Below the pieces are notes generated by a model. It did not search any database. It was not told the origin of the DNA and worked only from the letters and a program-made list of their open reading frames with translations. The position numbers were made by a program, and so were the translations under genes. From Kiritimatiellota bacterium (lineage in GTDB: Bacteria > Verrucomicrobiota > Lentisphaeria > Oligosphaerales > JAADHN01), in contig JAADHN010000098.1 in the NCBI GenBank assembly GCA_013151865.1, forward strand, positions 1-42,181: a DNA stretch of 42,181 bases, in the 5' to 3' direction. This document shows, piece by piece, positions 7,935-15,506 of the stretch. Each line of letters begins with the position of its first letter. Positions within the stretch are counted from its first letter, which is position 1.

Positions 7935-8699
7935 TCACGGCATGACGCCGATTCCCTGTAGATACGCCACACACTGTTTGAGGAAATCGAGGCGTTGGTC
8001 GGGCGACAGTCCCTGGACACGCCCGCCTTCGATTTCCATCGTGTACGGTCCGGTAAACCCGGCGCGTCCCAGAATGCGGAAGACGGCCGGGAAATCCACG
8101 ACCCCCTGGCCGAGCACCGGGAAGTTCCCGCTGCGATAGCCGCCGTCCGTGTCTTTCAGGTGCACCGAGCCGACCAAGTCGACCACTTTCTCCAGTTCCG
8201 TGGGGGTATCCGCATCTTCGTTGTAATAGTAGATGTTGGCCGTGTCGAAATTATAGCGGAACGACGGGTGGTCGACGGCCTCGAGGGTTTTTCGGGCCAC
8301 CTCGGCATTGGTCCCGAATCGGGGGTGTGTTTCCATGCAGATCACCACGCCGTGCCGGGCTGCGAACTCCGCAGTCCGGCACATGCGTCGAACGGCATCT
8401 TCCCACGGCGTTTCCGTCGGGGCCTGAGCACTGACGAAGATCTTCGGGACCCCGATTTCGCCTGCGCCGACAATGACGGGATCGAGTTTCGCCGCCGCTT
8501 CATCGCTCTCGAGGTGGAATTGGGTGGCAAGAGTGGCCAGAGTCACGCCGGCGTCAGCGGCTTTTCTCGCCAGGGCCGCGTAATCTCCGTCCGGAGGTGG
8601 AGGGACCTCGGCAAACCGGATGCCGGCTTCCGGGAAGCGGCGGAGGGCTTCTTCCGCGCTGCCGAAGACTTGCACTCGACATGAGATGATGTTGGACAT
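7935..8699 (-). CDS. Sugar phosphate isomerase/epimerase-like TIM barrel
   Basis: The 254-residue protein belongs to the xylose-isomerase-like TIM barrel (AP endonuclease 2) superfamily. The usual metal ligands can be placed: Glu in ICMETHPRFG, Asp/Asn in RYNFDTANI, His in GSVHLKDTDGG and Glu in YTMEIEGG. The substrate is not determinable from sequence; relatives act on sugars, inositols or hydroxypyruvate. The start at 8699 follows GGGAG. It is the last gene of a minus-strand run: a small lipoprotein ends 34 bases upstream, with a SAM hydroxide adenosyltransferase before it. The 217 bases beyond its stop lead to znuA. Confidence 0.88.
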   Translation of the reverse strand: MSNIISCRVQVFGSAEEALRRFPEAGIRFAEVPPPPDGDYAALARKAADAGVTLATLATQFHLESDEAAAKLDPVIVGAGEIGVPKIFVSAQAPTETPWEDAVRRMCRTAEFAARHGVVICMETHPRFGTNAEVARKTLEAVDHPSFRYNFDTANIYYYNEDADTPTELEKVVDLVGSVHLKDTDGGYRSGNFPVLGQGVVDFPAVFRILGRAGFTGPYTMEIEGGRVQGLSPDQRLDFLKQCVAYLQGIGVMP

Positions 8700-8733
8700 T
8701 TTCTGCTCCCTGTTTTGGTTGGTTTGGGATAGG

Positions 8734-8934
8734 TCAGAACGGGGCCTCGTCGATGACCGAAGCGGCCTCGTCCAAGGTCTCATGGGCAGCATCTCCGGCG
8801 TACGGGATAATGGTCAAGGCCGCCCCGCCGACCCGCATGGGCACGGTGGCGACCCGGGTGAGAAGGCAGCCTTGCCCGACGCTCAGCAAAGCAAGAGCGG
8901 TCACGATGATTCCGAACCGAGATTTCGCGTACAT
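8734..8934 (-). CDS. Small predicted lipoprotein, 66 residues
   Basis: The product has a basic N-terminus, a hydrophobic core and a lipobox-like VGQGC ending at Cys23, followed by only about 43 residues (LLTRVATVPMRVGGAALTII..). Short lipoproteins with a C-L-L..P..V.G.A pattern are common conserved hypotheticals in Gram-negative bacteria; the role is unknown. GGAGAA lies ahead of the ATG. It sits 21 bases after the SAM hydroxide adenosyltransferase stop and 34 bases before the TIM-barrel gene, so the three are very likely one operon. The Gln at -2 and Gly at -1 are acceptable for lipidation, but Val at -4 makes the lipobox less than canonical. Confidence 0.72.
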   Translation of the reverse strand: MYAKSRFGIIVTALALLSVGQGCLLTRVATVPMRVGGAALTIIPYAGDAAHETLDEAASVIDEAPF

Positions 8935-8955
8935 CGCATTCTCCGGACGTGTCGT

Positions 8956-9780
8956 TCAGGGCGTACGCGGTTGAAGCAGCACTTCGTCGCCGACTCGGAT
9001 CCCGAACGCTGCAGCGGCACTTCCGTTTCTGACCGCTATTTCGATATAGCCCGTGCCGCCGATTACAGCGAGGACGTTGCCGGCGGGCACGCTCGCGTAT
9101 GTGTCCCGGAGGCGCACGAGGAGCCGGCCTCGGACTTCGAGCGCCCATTCGGAACCCGCCCGGGCCCATTCCCCGGGGAGGTCGGTCACGCAATTTCCAA
9201 ACCGGTCCACGTGGCAGACTCGACCTGCCGCGGCGCCATCCGGCTGGCGAACGGGAGGGGGCACATTCAGCTTGACCGGGTCCATGATTGACGGCCCCAA
9301 TTCGTTCAGGGGCACACCCGCGGCGAGATGGGCCGCGGCCGGGGCAAAGATATCCCGGCCGTGAAAGGTGCGGCTGACTCGGGGCAAGCGGTAGGCGGCG
9401 GCTCGCACTTCGACGATCCGTCGCGGTGGATCGACCGCCATGGCCCGGGTCAGCACGCCGTTGTCCGGCGCCACGTACATGGCCCGGTCGCCGGCGGCCG
9501 CAATGGCGCGACGTTCGCCGCCGACCCCGGGATCCACAACCACCAGGTGAATGGCGCCCGGAGGAAAACAGCCGAGGCACCCGCCGAGCAGGAACGCGGC
9601 CTGTTCGACGTTTTGGGGCTGGACGTCATGGGTGAGGTCGATCACCAGGGCATGGGGCGCAATCCCGAGGATCACGCCTTTCATCATCCCCACGTATGGG
9701 TCGGACAGACCGAAATCCGTGGTCAGCGTGATGATCGGCGGATGCTCCGGGGCCGCGTTCTTCAGATCGTCCGTAGTCAT
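8956..9780 (-). CDS. S-adenosyl-L-methionine hydroxide adenosyltransferase family protein
   Basis: The 274-residue protein carries the full DUF62 signature: TLTTDFGLSDPYVGMMKG near residues 18-35, DLTHDVQPQNVEQAAFLLG, VVVDPGVGGERRAIA, the RTFHGRDIFAPAAAHLAAG block, and VDRFGNCVTD in the C-terminal half. Characterised members hydrolyse SAM to adenosine and methionine using a conserved Asp-Arg-His set; chlorinases and fluorinases are specialised relatives. Nothing here indicates a halogenase, so SAM hydrolase is the safer call. The ATG at 9780 follows GGTGAG; an in-frame GTG three codons upstream is an alternative. Its upstream region can form two mutually exclusive hairpins (9820-9866). A lipoprotein and a TIM-barrel gene follow closely. 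Confidence 0.92.
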   Translation of the reverse strand: MTTDDLKNAAPEHPPIITLTTDFGLSDPYVGMMKGVILGIAPHALVIDLTHDVQPQNVEQAAFLLGGCLGCFPPGAIHLVVVDPGVGGERRAIAAAGDRAMYVAPDNGVLTRAMAVDPPRRIVEVRAAAYRLPRVSRTFHGRDIFAPAAAHLAAGVPLNELGPSIMDPVKLNVPPPVRQPDGAAAGRVCHVDRFGNCVTDLPGEWARAGSEWALEVRGRLLVRLRDTYASVPAGNVLAVIGGTGYIEIAVRNGSAAAAFGIRVGDEVLLQPRTP

Positions 9781-9819
9781 CCGGCTCACCCGTCTGTCTC
9801 TTCCGCTTCGCTCTTTTTT

Positions 9820-9866
9820 CCGGACCACAGGCCGCTCGACGGCCGGTTCCGGAGGGGCGAACCGGC
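9820..9866 (-). promoter_or_regulatory. Leader with two mutually exclusive hairpins
   Basis: On the minus strand, GCCGGTTC (9866-9859) can pair with GAACCGGC (9849-9842). Alternatively CCGGAACC (9852-9845) can pair with GGTCCGG (9826-9820), enclosing GGCCG/CGGCC. The shared CCGGAACC segment cannot be in both. A purine-rich tract (AAAAAAGAGCGAAG) follows before the start codon. This is compatible with an attenuator or riboswitch expression platform but matches no riboswitch family I know. Confidence 0.35.
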
Positions 9867-9881
9867 GACTCTGCCGAGACG

Positions 9882-11006
9882 TTACGCCCCTCCGTCGGGG
9901 AAAGGCGCATACTCGTCGAGGGACACGACGCGTTTTTCCTCGACCGCACGCTCGGCGGCCAACGGGACGACCGTACTCCACCACGCCGACACAACGTCCG
10001 TCAAGGGCCGGCTCCCGGCGCGGATGTTCTCCGCAAAGGCGGCATGTTCGAGGTAGACGGCGCCGGCGTGGCTGAGCTTCCGGATGTCCGGCGCCAGCGT
10101 GAGATCCAGGACTTCCTCGCTGCCGTCGCCCCGGCGGAAGATGCGCAGTTGGTCCGTGGCCCCGGTGGTGGCGATCATCCAGCCGTCTGTGCCGACAATG
10201 CCGATTTCGAGCCCTTCACGGTACCCGGTACAATACATACAGAGAAGGAGCGCCGCAACGGTCCCGCTGCGATACTGCACCAGAACCTGGGCGTTGTCCA
10301 GCACGTCGGGGGTCACGCCTTCGAAGCGCTCCGGTCCATACACCAGATCCACCGTGCCGAAGGCGGCCACCGATTCCGGAAGATCGTCGGTGAACCAGTT
10401 GAACAAATCGAAGTGATGGCAATCCTTCTCGACCAGCGCCCCGCCGGTATGTTGTTTCTGGGTGATCCATTGTCCGACTTTGAGGGCCCAGGGGCCGCGG
10501 AATTCCTTGCACCACAATTGACGGACCCGGCCGATACGTCCCTCTCGAAGCAGGGCGTGCACCTTCTGCCAGATTGCCTTGTAGCGCAGCTCGAGCCCCA
10601 CCTGGTAAATGGTCTCGGCCGATTCCGCCGCCCGCAAGAGCCGATTGCAGTCCTCAAGCGTTGAGGCCATGGGCTTTTCGGCCAGAACGTGGAGGCCCGC
10701 GGCCAAGGCGTCGCAGGCAATGTCCGCGTGCGTATCGTCCGGGGTGGCGATCACCACCGCGTCCAACTCCTCCCGCTCGAGCAGTTCCCGATAATCTCCG
10801 TACGCCGGGATCGGGCCTCCCAGCGCCTCGACGCCTTTCGCGAGGTTCTCGGGGAACGAATCGGCCAAAGCTGCGATCTCGACGCCGTCGAGTCGTTTCA
10901 CCACATTCAGATGCCCGCCGCGGCCCATTCCGCCGACCCCGATCAAGCCATAACGCAAGGGTCGGTGGGACGCTCCGGCGACGGGATCAGTGGGGTGTGC
11001 AGTCAT
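9882..11006 (-). CDS. Gfo/Idh/MocA family oxidoreductase
   Basis: The 374-residue protein has an N-terminal NAD(P)-binding Rossmann fold (YGLIGVGGMGRGGH near residues 19-32), the family motif AEKPMAST near 110, and the C-terminal domain motif GGALVEKDCHHFDLFNW near 195-211. The lysine of EKP and the histidine of the last motif are the catalytic residues in characterised sugar dehydrogenases. It probably oxidises or reduces a cyclic polyol or sugar; the substrate cannot be read from sequence. The start at 11006 is chosen for the GGGAGGG upstream; a further in-frame ATG lies about 13 codons earlier. It leads a minus-strand run into the SAM hydroxide adenosyltransferase after 101 bases. Confidence 0.9.
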   Translation of the reverse strand: MTAHPTDPVAGASHRPLRYGLIGVGGMGRGGHLNVVKRLDGVEIAALADSFPENLAKGVEALGGPIPAYGDYRELLEREELDAVVIATPDDTHADIACDALAAGLHVLAEKPMASTLEDCNRLLRAAESAETIYQVGLELRYKAIWQKVHALLREGRIGRVRQLWCKEFRGPWALKVGQWITQKQHTGGALVEKDCHHFDLFNWFTDDLPESVAAFGTVDLVYGPERFEGVTPDVLDNAQVLVQYRSGTVAALLLCMYCTGYREGLEIGIVGTDGWMIATTGATDQLRIFRRGDGSEEVLDLTLAPDIRKLSHAGAVYLEHAAFAENIRAGSRPLTDVVSAWWSTVVPLAAERAVEEKRVVSLDEYAPFPDGGA

Positions 11007-11442
11007 TCCGTCGGCCCTCCCAGTTGCATCGTTGCACGACATGTCCGAAAACCGACCGCCAACGTGTCCGGCGGCGGCCTGCTCGGTAAAGCACGGGCGC
11101 ATCCGGCCGAAAGCCTGCTCAACAGGTCCCTGCAAAAGGCCTTCGCGAATCCCGGCCGGCCGGAGCGGGCAAGACCGCCGGCCGCGTCGGGGGCTTTGCC
11201 GGGCATTCGTCCATTCCACAAGGGGTGGACGGGGTGTACCATCCATCCGCAAGAGGTGGCTTTCAACCGTAGCGCCGCCGATTCGCGTTGCCGCGGACGC
11301 CTCCCGGTTTTCGGGCCTCGCCGCAGTGGGCAGGTCGGCCGAAAAGCGAGAGAACGGGGCGCTTTTTCCGAAACAGTTGCTTGCGGATGGGGCGGGGCAG
11401 GCTAAATTACAGATTCGTTTTCGAGTTGCGGACGATTGACCT
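11007..11442. other. Intergenic region before the tRNA pair
   Basis: The region contains no supportable gene. Its right end holds the likely tRNA promoter (11381-11408). The rest is GC-rich sequence in which I see no clear structure. Confidence 0.5.
11381..11408 (+). promoter_or_regulatory. Candidate promoter for tRNA-Arg/tRNA-Phe
   Basis: TTGCGG (11381-11386), a 16-base spacer and TAAATT (11403-11408) precede the first tRNA by 34 bases. The spacing to the tRNA fits a stable-RNA promoter. Confidence 0.5.
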
Positions 11443-11519
11443 GTACCTGTAGCTCAATTGGATAGAGCATCTGGCTACGGACCAGAAGGTTCGGGGTTCG
11501 AGTCCCTGCAGGTACGCCA
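11443..11519 (+). tRNA. tRNA-Arg (anticodon ACG)
   Basis: The cloverleaf is complete: acceptor GTACCTG/CAGGTAC, D-arm GCTC/GAGC, anticodon arm TCTGG/CCAGA with loop CTACGGA, T-arm GGGG-TTCGAGT-CCC, discriminator G and encoded CCA. Anticodon ACG would be edited to ICG to read CGU, CGC and CGA. tRNA-Phe follows 12 bases later and is probably co-transcribed. Confidence 0.96.
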
Positions 11520-11531
11520 GCCTTGTGCCGT

Positions 11532-11607
11532 GGCGAGGTAGCTCAGTTGGTAGAGCAGGGGACTGAAAATCCCTGTGTCGGCGGTTCGATTCCGCCCCTT
11601 GCCACCA
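11532..11607 (+). tRNA. tRNA-Phe (anticodon GAA)
   Basis: The cloverleaf is complete: acceptor GGCGAGG/CCTTGCC (one G-U), D-arm GCTC/GAGC, anticodon arm GGGGA/TCCCT with loop CTGAAAA, T-arm GGCGG/CCGCC, discriminator A and encoded CCA. A short T-run follows at about 11608-11612. Confidence 0.96.
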
Positions 11608-11786
11608 TTTTTGTCGAACCCCGGCAGCGCACGTCTCCGGCAGCCCTTTCGATTTTGTTCATCGGTGTCCCCCCTCCCCCCTCCTCCGATGACGCGGAAG
11701 GGTTGCCTTTTTTCTGGTCGCACCGCGCGTTGGCGCCAGCCCGTCTTTGGGGCCGACGGAGGGCGAAAACCCGGGTGTTGTCACGC

Positions 11787-13220
11787 TCAAATCTCGACCT
11801 CTTCCACCCCGGCTTCCGGTCCTGCGGACTCGAGGACCGGGTCCACACACTCCTCGAGGAAGGTCCGGACTTGGGACGGGGCCCGGCCGATGAAGCCTGC
11901 CGGATCGAGCAGGTCCGCGAGCCGGTCGGCCACCGGGGCGAATATCGGGTCCCGGGCGAGGCGTTCGAAAAGATCGTTCGGAACGCCTTCTTCCTTTACT
12001 CTGCGTGCCGCCTCCATGGCGTGACGGCGAACGGCCTCGTGCACTTCCTGGCGGTCGCCTCCGGCCTTGACGCAGGCCATGATCACGGTTTCGGTCGCCA
12101 TGAAGGGCAGTTCCTCGTTCAAGTGTCGCCGCACCACTTCCGGCCAGACATGCAGGCCGGCAGCAACGTTGGCCAGGGTCGAACAGATGACGTCCGCGCC
12201 GAGAAATGCCTGGGGCAGGCTGAGGCGACGATTGGCGGAATCGTCAAGCGTGCGTTCCATCCACTGGGCGGCATGTGTGTGGGCCGCGTTGTCCGCCAGG
12301 GAGATCACAAACCGGGCCAGCGAACAGACTCGTTCGCAGCGCATGGGGTTGCGCTTGTACGCCATGGCGCTCGAGCCGATTTGGTTTCGACCAAAGGGCT
12401 CTTCGACTTCTTTTAAATGTGCGAGCAGTCGGATATCCGTCGCGGCCTTGGCCGCAGATTGCGCCAGACCGGACAGGGCGGCCAAGACACGGTAGTCGAA
12501 CTTCCGAGTGTACGTTTGGCCGGATACCGGCACGCGTCGGGGAAACCCCATAGCTTCCGCCACCAAGCGGTCGAGTTCCTCGACCTTGGTTTCATCGCCG
12601 TTGAAAAGTTCCAAGAAGCTGGCCTGGGTGCCGGTGGTGCCTTTGACGCCGCGGAAGGGGAGTCGTGCAATCCACCGGTCGAGTTCTTCGAGATCGAGCA
12701 GGAGATCGTAGGTCCACAGGCAGGCGCGCTTGCCCACGGTCGTCGGTTGCGCCGGCTGGAAATGAGTGAAACCGAGCGTCGGCATGGCACGAAACTTCCA
12801 AGCGAATTCCCGAAGACGGCGGACGAGTACCAGCAGTTTGCCGCGAAGGATGCGCAGACCGTCCCGAATCAGGATCAGTTCCGTGTTGTCGGTTACGAAG
12901 CAGCTCGTGGCCCCGAGATGGATGATGGGGCGGGCCGCCGGACATTGCACGCCGAATGCATAGACGTGACTCATCACGTCATGGCGCACCTCTTTTTCGC
13001 GGGCCTCCGCGACTTCGTAATTGATGTCGTCGAGGTGGGCCTCCATTTGGGCAATCTGCTCGCCGGTGACGGGAAGGCCCAGTCGGGCCTGGGCCCGAGC
13101 CAGGGCCAACCAAAGGCGCCGCCAGGTGCGGAATTTCTTCCCCGGAGACCAATTGGCGTTCATTTCGCGGCTGCCGTAGCGAAAACTCAGCGGGTTCTCG
13201 TAAAGATCGTGCGTGTCCAT
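11787..13220 (-). CDS. purB: Adenylosuccinate lyase, eukaryotic-like subtype
   Basis: The 477-residue fumarase/aspartase-superfamily enzyme acts twice in purine synthesis, removing fumarate from SAICAR and from adenylosuccinate. The signature loop GSSAMAYKRNPMRCE near residues 285-299 carries the catalytic serine. THFQPAQPTTVGKRA and QWMERTLDDSANRR follow the wording I know from animal ADSL more than the shorter Bacillus or E. coli enzymes. The residue after GSSAM is Ala where Pro is usual. The start at 13220 (MDTHDLYENPLSFRYGSREM) matches the family N-terminus, with GGAGACC upstream. The gene stands alone on the minus strand, with repeat A copy 2 ending 42 bases before its start and pointing towards it. 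No other purine gene is nearby. Confidence 0.95.
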   Translation of the reverse strand: MDTHDLYENPLSFRYGSREMNANWSPGKKFRTWRRLWLALARAQARLGLPVTGEQIAQMEAHLDDINYEVAEAREKEVRHDVMSHVYAFGVQCPAARPIIHLGATSCFVTDNTELILIRDGLRILRGKLLVLVRRLREFAWKFRAMPTLGFTHFQPAQPTTVGKRACLWTYDLLLDLEELDRWIARLPFRGVKGTTGTQASFLELFNGDETKVEELDRLVAEAMGFPRRVPVSGQTYTRKFDYRVLAALSGLAQSAAKAATDIRLLAHLKEVEEPFGRNQIGSSAMAYKRNPMRCERVCSLARFVISLADNAAHTHAAQWMERTLDDSANRRLSLPQAFLGADVICSTLANVAAGLHVWPEVVRRHLNEELPFMATETVIMACVKAGGDRQEVHEAVRRHAMEAARRVKEEGVPNDLFERLARDPIFAPVADRLADLLDPAGFIGRAPSQVRTFLEECVDPVLESAGPEAGVEEVEI

Positions 13221-13609
13221 TGCCGAGGTCTCCGGTTTGGTCTGAATAATGCCTCAATCGCCTGCTGCGACGGCGGTTCTCAATCGCCTTCGGAACATTG
13301 CTGCAGCCCGCCGATCACGGTGGTGTTTCGGCACAGCCTCGTCCGGCACACGACGCAGCGCCCCGAATCCGTACAACCGGCGCCCTCTCGCGACGAAGTC
13401 CATGCATCGATCGAGCCAGGACTTTGCGTGGATAGCCGTCCAACGTCCGCAGCAGGGCGCGGCAGTGAATCGGTGCCGGCGTCGTCTCTTGCAGCGCGGC
13501 GGGGAACGGGCCCACCACTGCGCGTTCGATGTGCGATAAGGATCGCGAACGGCGCCGTGACCTCCCTGGGCGACCGTCCAGCCTTCTCGGGCGTAGCCCG
13601 GACCGGGGG
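13221..13609. other. Intergenic region with repeat A copy 2
   Basis: Between purB and the enolase-superfamily gene I see no supportable gene. Most of the purB-proximal half is repeat A copy 2 (13262-13428). The remainder (13429-13609) shows no structure I can name. Confidence 0.5.
13262..13428 (-). repeat. Dispersed repeat A, copy 2
   Basis: Read on the minus strand, this 167-base stretch aligns along its whole length with 6206-6372, with one or two compensating single-base gaps. Shared blocks include TCGCGAGAGGGCGC, TACGGATTC, GCAGCAATGT and TCGCAGCAG. It points towards purB. In one frame both copies could encode LYGF..LRR..P.EAV, but neither has a convincing start. Confidence 0.75.
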
Positions 13610-14914
13610 TCAGCGAGCGCCGGGAAACAGCATTTCGGCATAGTGCGGGGATTCTTCGAAAATGCCGCCGCTCCGCGCATAGAAGTCCTCGTCCAATTCG
13701 AAAAGTCCCTGCCGCGTGCAGGTCCAGGCCGCGCCGGCGCAGGGATGATGGGAACACATTTCCGGCCAGCGCGCATAATTCTGATGGCCGTTCGTTTCCA
13801 GCACTCCCACAGTCATTCCGGGCAGGGGGGCGAGTCGGGCCGCCACGTTCTTGTTCCAATCCACCAGGACGGGGCCCACCGTGAGGTCCGCGCAGAACAT
13901 GGGGACCCCGGCGTCGTAGGCCGTCTTGGCGATTTTGAGGGTCATGCTCAGGGTCTTGGCGATGGGCTTCAAAGCGATGGCGCCGTACCCCAACTCGATT
14001 CGTTCCGCCGCGTCATGGTCGGAGTGGGCGCTCTCATCCGCCGCGATTCGGACGCCGAGATCGTCCACCGGGACCCTGTAGTCCTCCGGGAACGGTTCCT
14101 CGAGAATGGCGATTTGATCGAATGCCCCGATCTTGCGGGTATGGTCCAAAAATCGGGCGAGGCGTTCTTTGCTGTCGTATCGGCCGTTGGCATCGAAGTA
14201 ATAAGGGACTTTGCCGTCGCGAGTGTGCGGAATCCGCACATGCCCTATGGCCCGATGGATCGCTTCGACCCGAGCCATGTCCCAGGCCAGCATTTTTTCC
14301 GGATCGCCATCTTTGTCGGGATCGGCCCCGATCTTGATTTTCAGGAAGAAATACCCGTCGGTTACGGCGTGTTCGATCTCGTCGAGCGGAATCCCGTACG
14401 CCATGAGAGGGATGCTGGCCAGCTTCGCGTGCCGATGCGACAGGGCAGGGCGGTAGGCGGCGGGGAGCAAGTCGTCGAAACTGGAAACCCCCCTCTCTCG
14501 GGCATAGAGCAGCCAAGCGGCGAAATCAAGGCCCACCAGGGCGTTCAAAGCAAAGGTCAGGCGCAGATCCCGACACCCCGTGATTCGACAGCCGTATTCG
14601 TGTGTGGCGGGCAGGAGTGTCTCGAGCAGGTCGATCGGTGTCTCGAATTCCACCTCGAGCGCACGGCGCAGGGCGAACTCGGTCATGGCGAACATGAGGC
14701 TGTTGCCGGCGGCTTCGGATGTGGCGGCGAAGACGCGGGCGTCGGACCAAAGTACGCTTTGGGTGCAAAGCCCCGTTGTCCTGTGGCCGACTGCGGATTC
14801 CAGGCCCGCGACGGTTTGCCAGATTTCCCGCATATACCCCCCCTTGAACCCGAACGGGCGCACAAGGGGTTCACGCTCGAAGTTGCTGTCGACTGCCGTG
14901 ATTCGAAGGCTCAT
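13610..14914 (-). CDS. Mandelate racemase/muconate lactonizing enzyme family protein (enolase superfamily)
   Basis: The 434-residue protein has the enolase-superfamily layout: a capping domain over residues 1-150, then a TIM barrel with the K-x-K base motif (FLKIKIG near 200-206). Its metal ligands are Asp in YYFDANGRY, Glu in AILEEPFPED and Asp in IAADESAH. A second lysine in IALKPIAKTLSM is placed as the opposite-face base. Characterised relatives are racemases, epimerases and sugar-acid dehydratases; which reaction applies here cannot be told. AAGGAG precedes the ATG by 12 bases, slightly long. It is third in a minus-strand group after the epimerase and phosphatase, 117 bases below the latter. 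Confidence 0.9.
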   Translation of the reverse strand: MSLRITAVDSNFEREPLVRPFGFKGGYMREIWQTVAGLESAVGHRTTGLCTQSVLWSDARVFAATSEAAGNSLMFAMTEFALRRALEVEFETPIDLLETLLPATHEYGCRITGCRDLRLTFALNALVGLDFAAWLLYARERGVSSFDDLLPAAYRPALSHRHAKLASIPLMAYGIPLDEIEHAVTDGYFFLKIKIGADPDKDGDPEKMLAWDMARVEAIHRAIGHVRIPHTRDGKVPYYFDANGRYDSKERLARFLDHTRKIGAFDQIAILEEPFPEDYRVPVDDLGVRIAADESAHSDHDAAERIELGYGAIALKPIAKTLSMTLKIAKTAYDAGVPMFCADLTVGPVLVDWNKNVAARLAPLPGMTVGVLETNGHQNYARWPEMCSHHPCAGAAWTCTRQGLFELDEDFYARSGGIFEESPHYAEMLFPGAR

Positions 14915-15031
14915 GGTTTTTCCGTTCTCCTTGGATTGGCGGACACGTTGTTGTCGGACCCGCCTGCGTCCGGCGGGGTGTCCCCCCTCGGTGGAATGCC
15001 CTGTGCCGAGATCGGGGACCGCCCGGGGAAA

Positions 15032-15502
15032 TCATTTCCGGGGCGGAGATTGGGGCGCCAAACGTTCCGCCAGTGTTTCGAGTGCGGGCTTCATGCGTGC
15101 CAGGCAGTGCACGTAATCCTCTACGCTGCCGCCGAAAGGATCTTGAATGTCGCCGTCCGCGCCGGAATAGCTCAACAATGTCCGCACACGGTCGGCGATT
15201 TCGGGGAAGCGCTCGCGGACGGAGCGAGCGTGTCCCCGGGTCATGGTCAGGATCAGGTCGGCCGAACGCGCCAGATCACGGTCGACTTGGCGGCTGCGGT
15301 GAGCGTCCGTACGAACCCGGATGCCTTCGTTCCAAAGTGCGAACCCAGCCTGCGGACTCATGGCGGCGCCGGTGGTCGCGGCCGTCCCGGCCGAGAACAC
15401 CTGGATATTCGCGGCGCCTTTTTCCGCCAGGCAATGACGCAGCCAAGCTTCGGCCATGGGACTTCTGCAAGTATTGCCGGTGCAGACGAAAAGGACCCGC
15501 AT
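15032..15502 (-). CDS. Low-molecular-weight protein-tyrosine phosphatase
   Basis: The 156-residue protein opens with the catalytic loop CTGNTCRSP (Cys7, Arg13), and has the general-acid motif DPFGG near residue 119, both diagnostic of LMW-PTP. In bacteria such phosphatases often act on tyrosine kinases of polysaccharide export or on arginine-phosphorylated proteins. Its ATG lies four bases beyond the stop of a sugar-nucleotide epimerase, so the two are translationally coupled, which fits a role in polysaccharide synthesis. No tyrosine kinase is in the window. Confidence 0.94.
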   Translation of the reverse strand: MRVLFVCTGNTCRSPMAEAWLRHCLAEKGAANIQVFSAGTAATTGAAMSPQAGFALWNEGIRVRTDAHRSRQVDRDLARSADLILTMTRGHARSVRERFPEIADRVRTLLSYSGADGDIQDPFGGSVEDYVHCLARMKPALETLAERLAPQSPPRK

Positions 15503-15506
15503 AACA

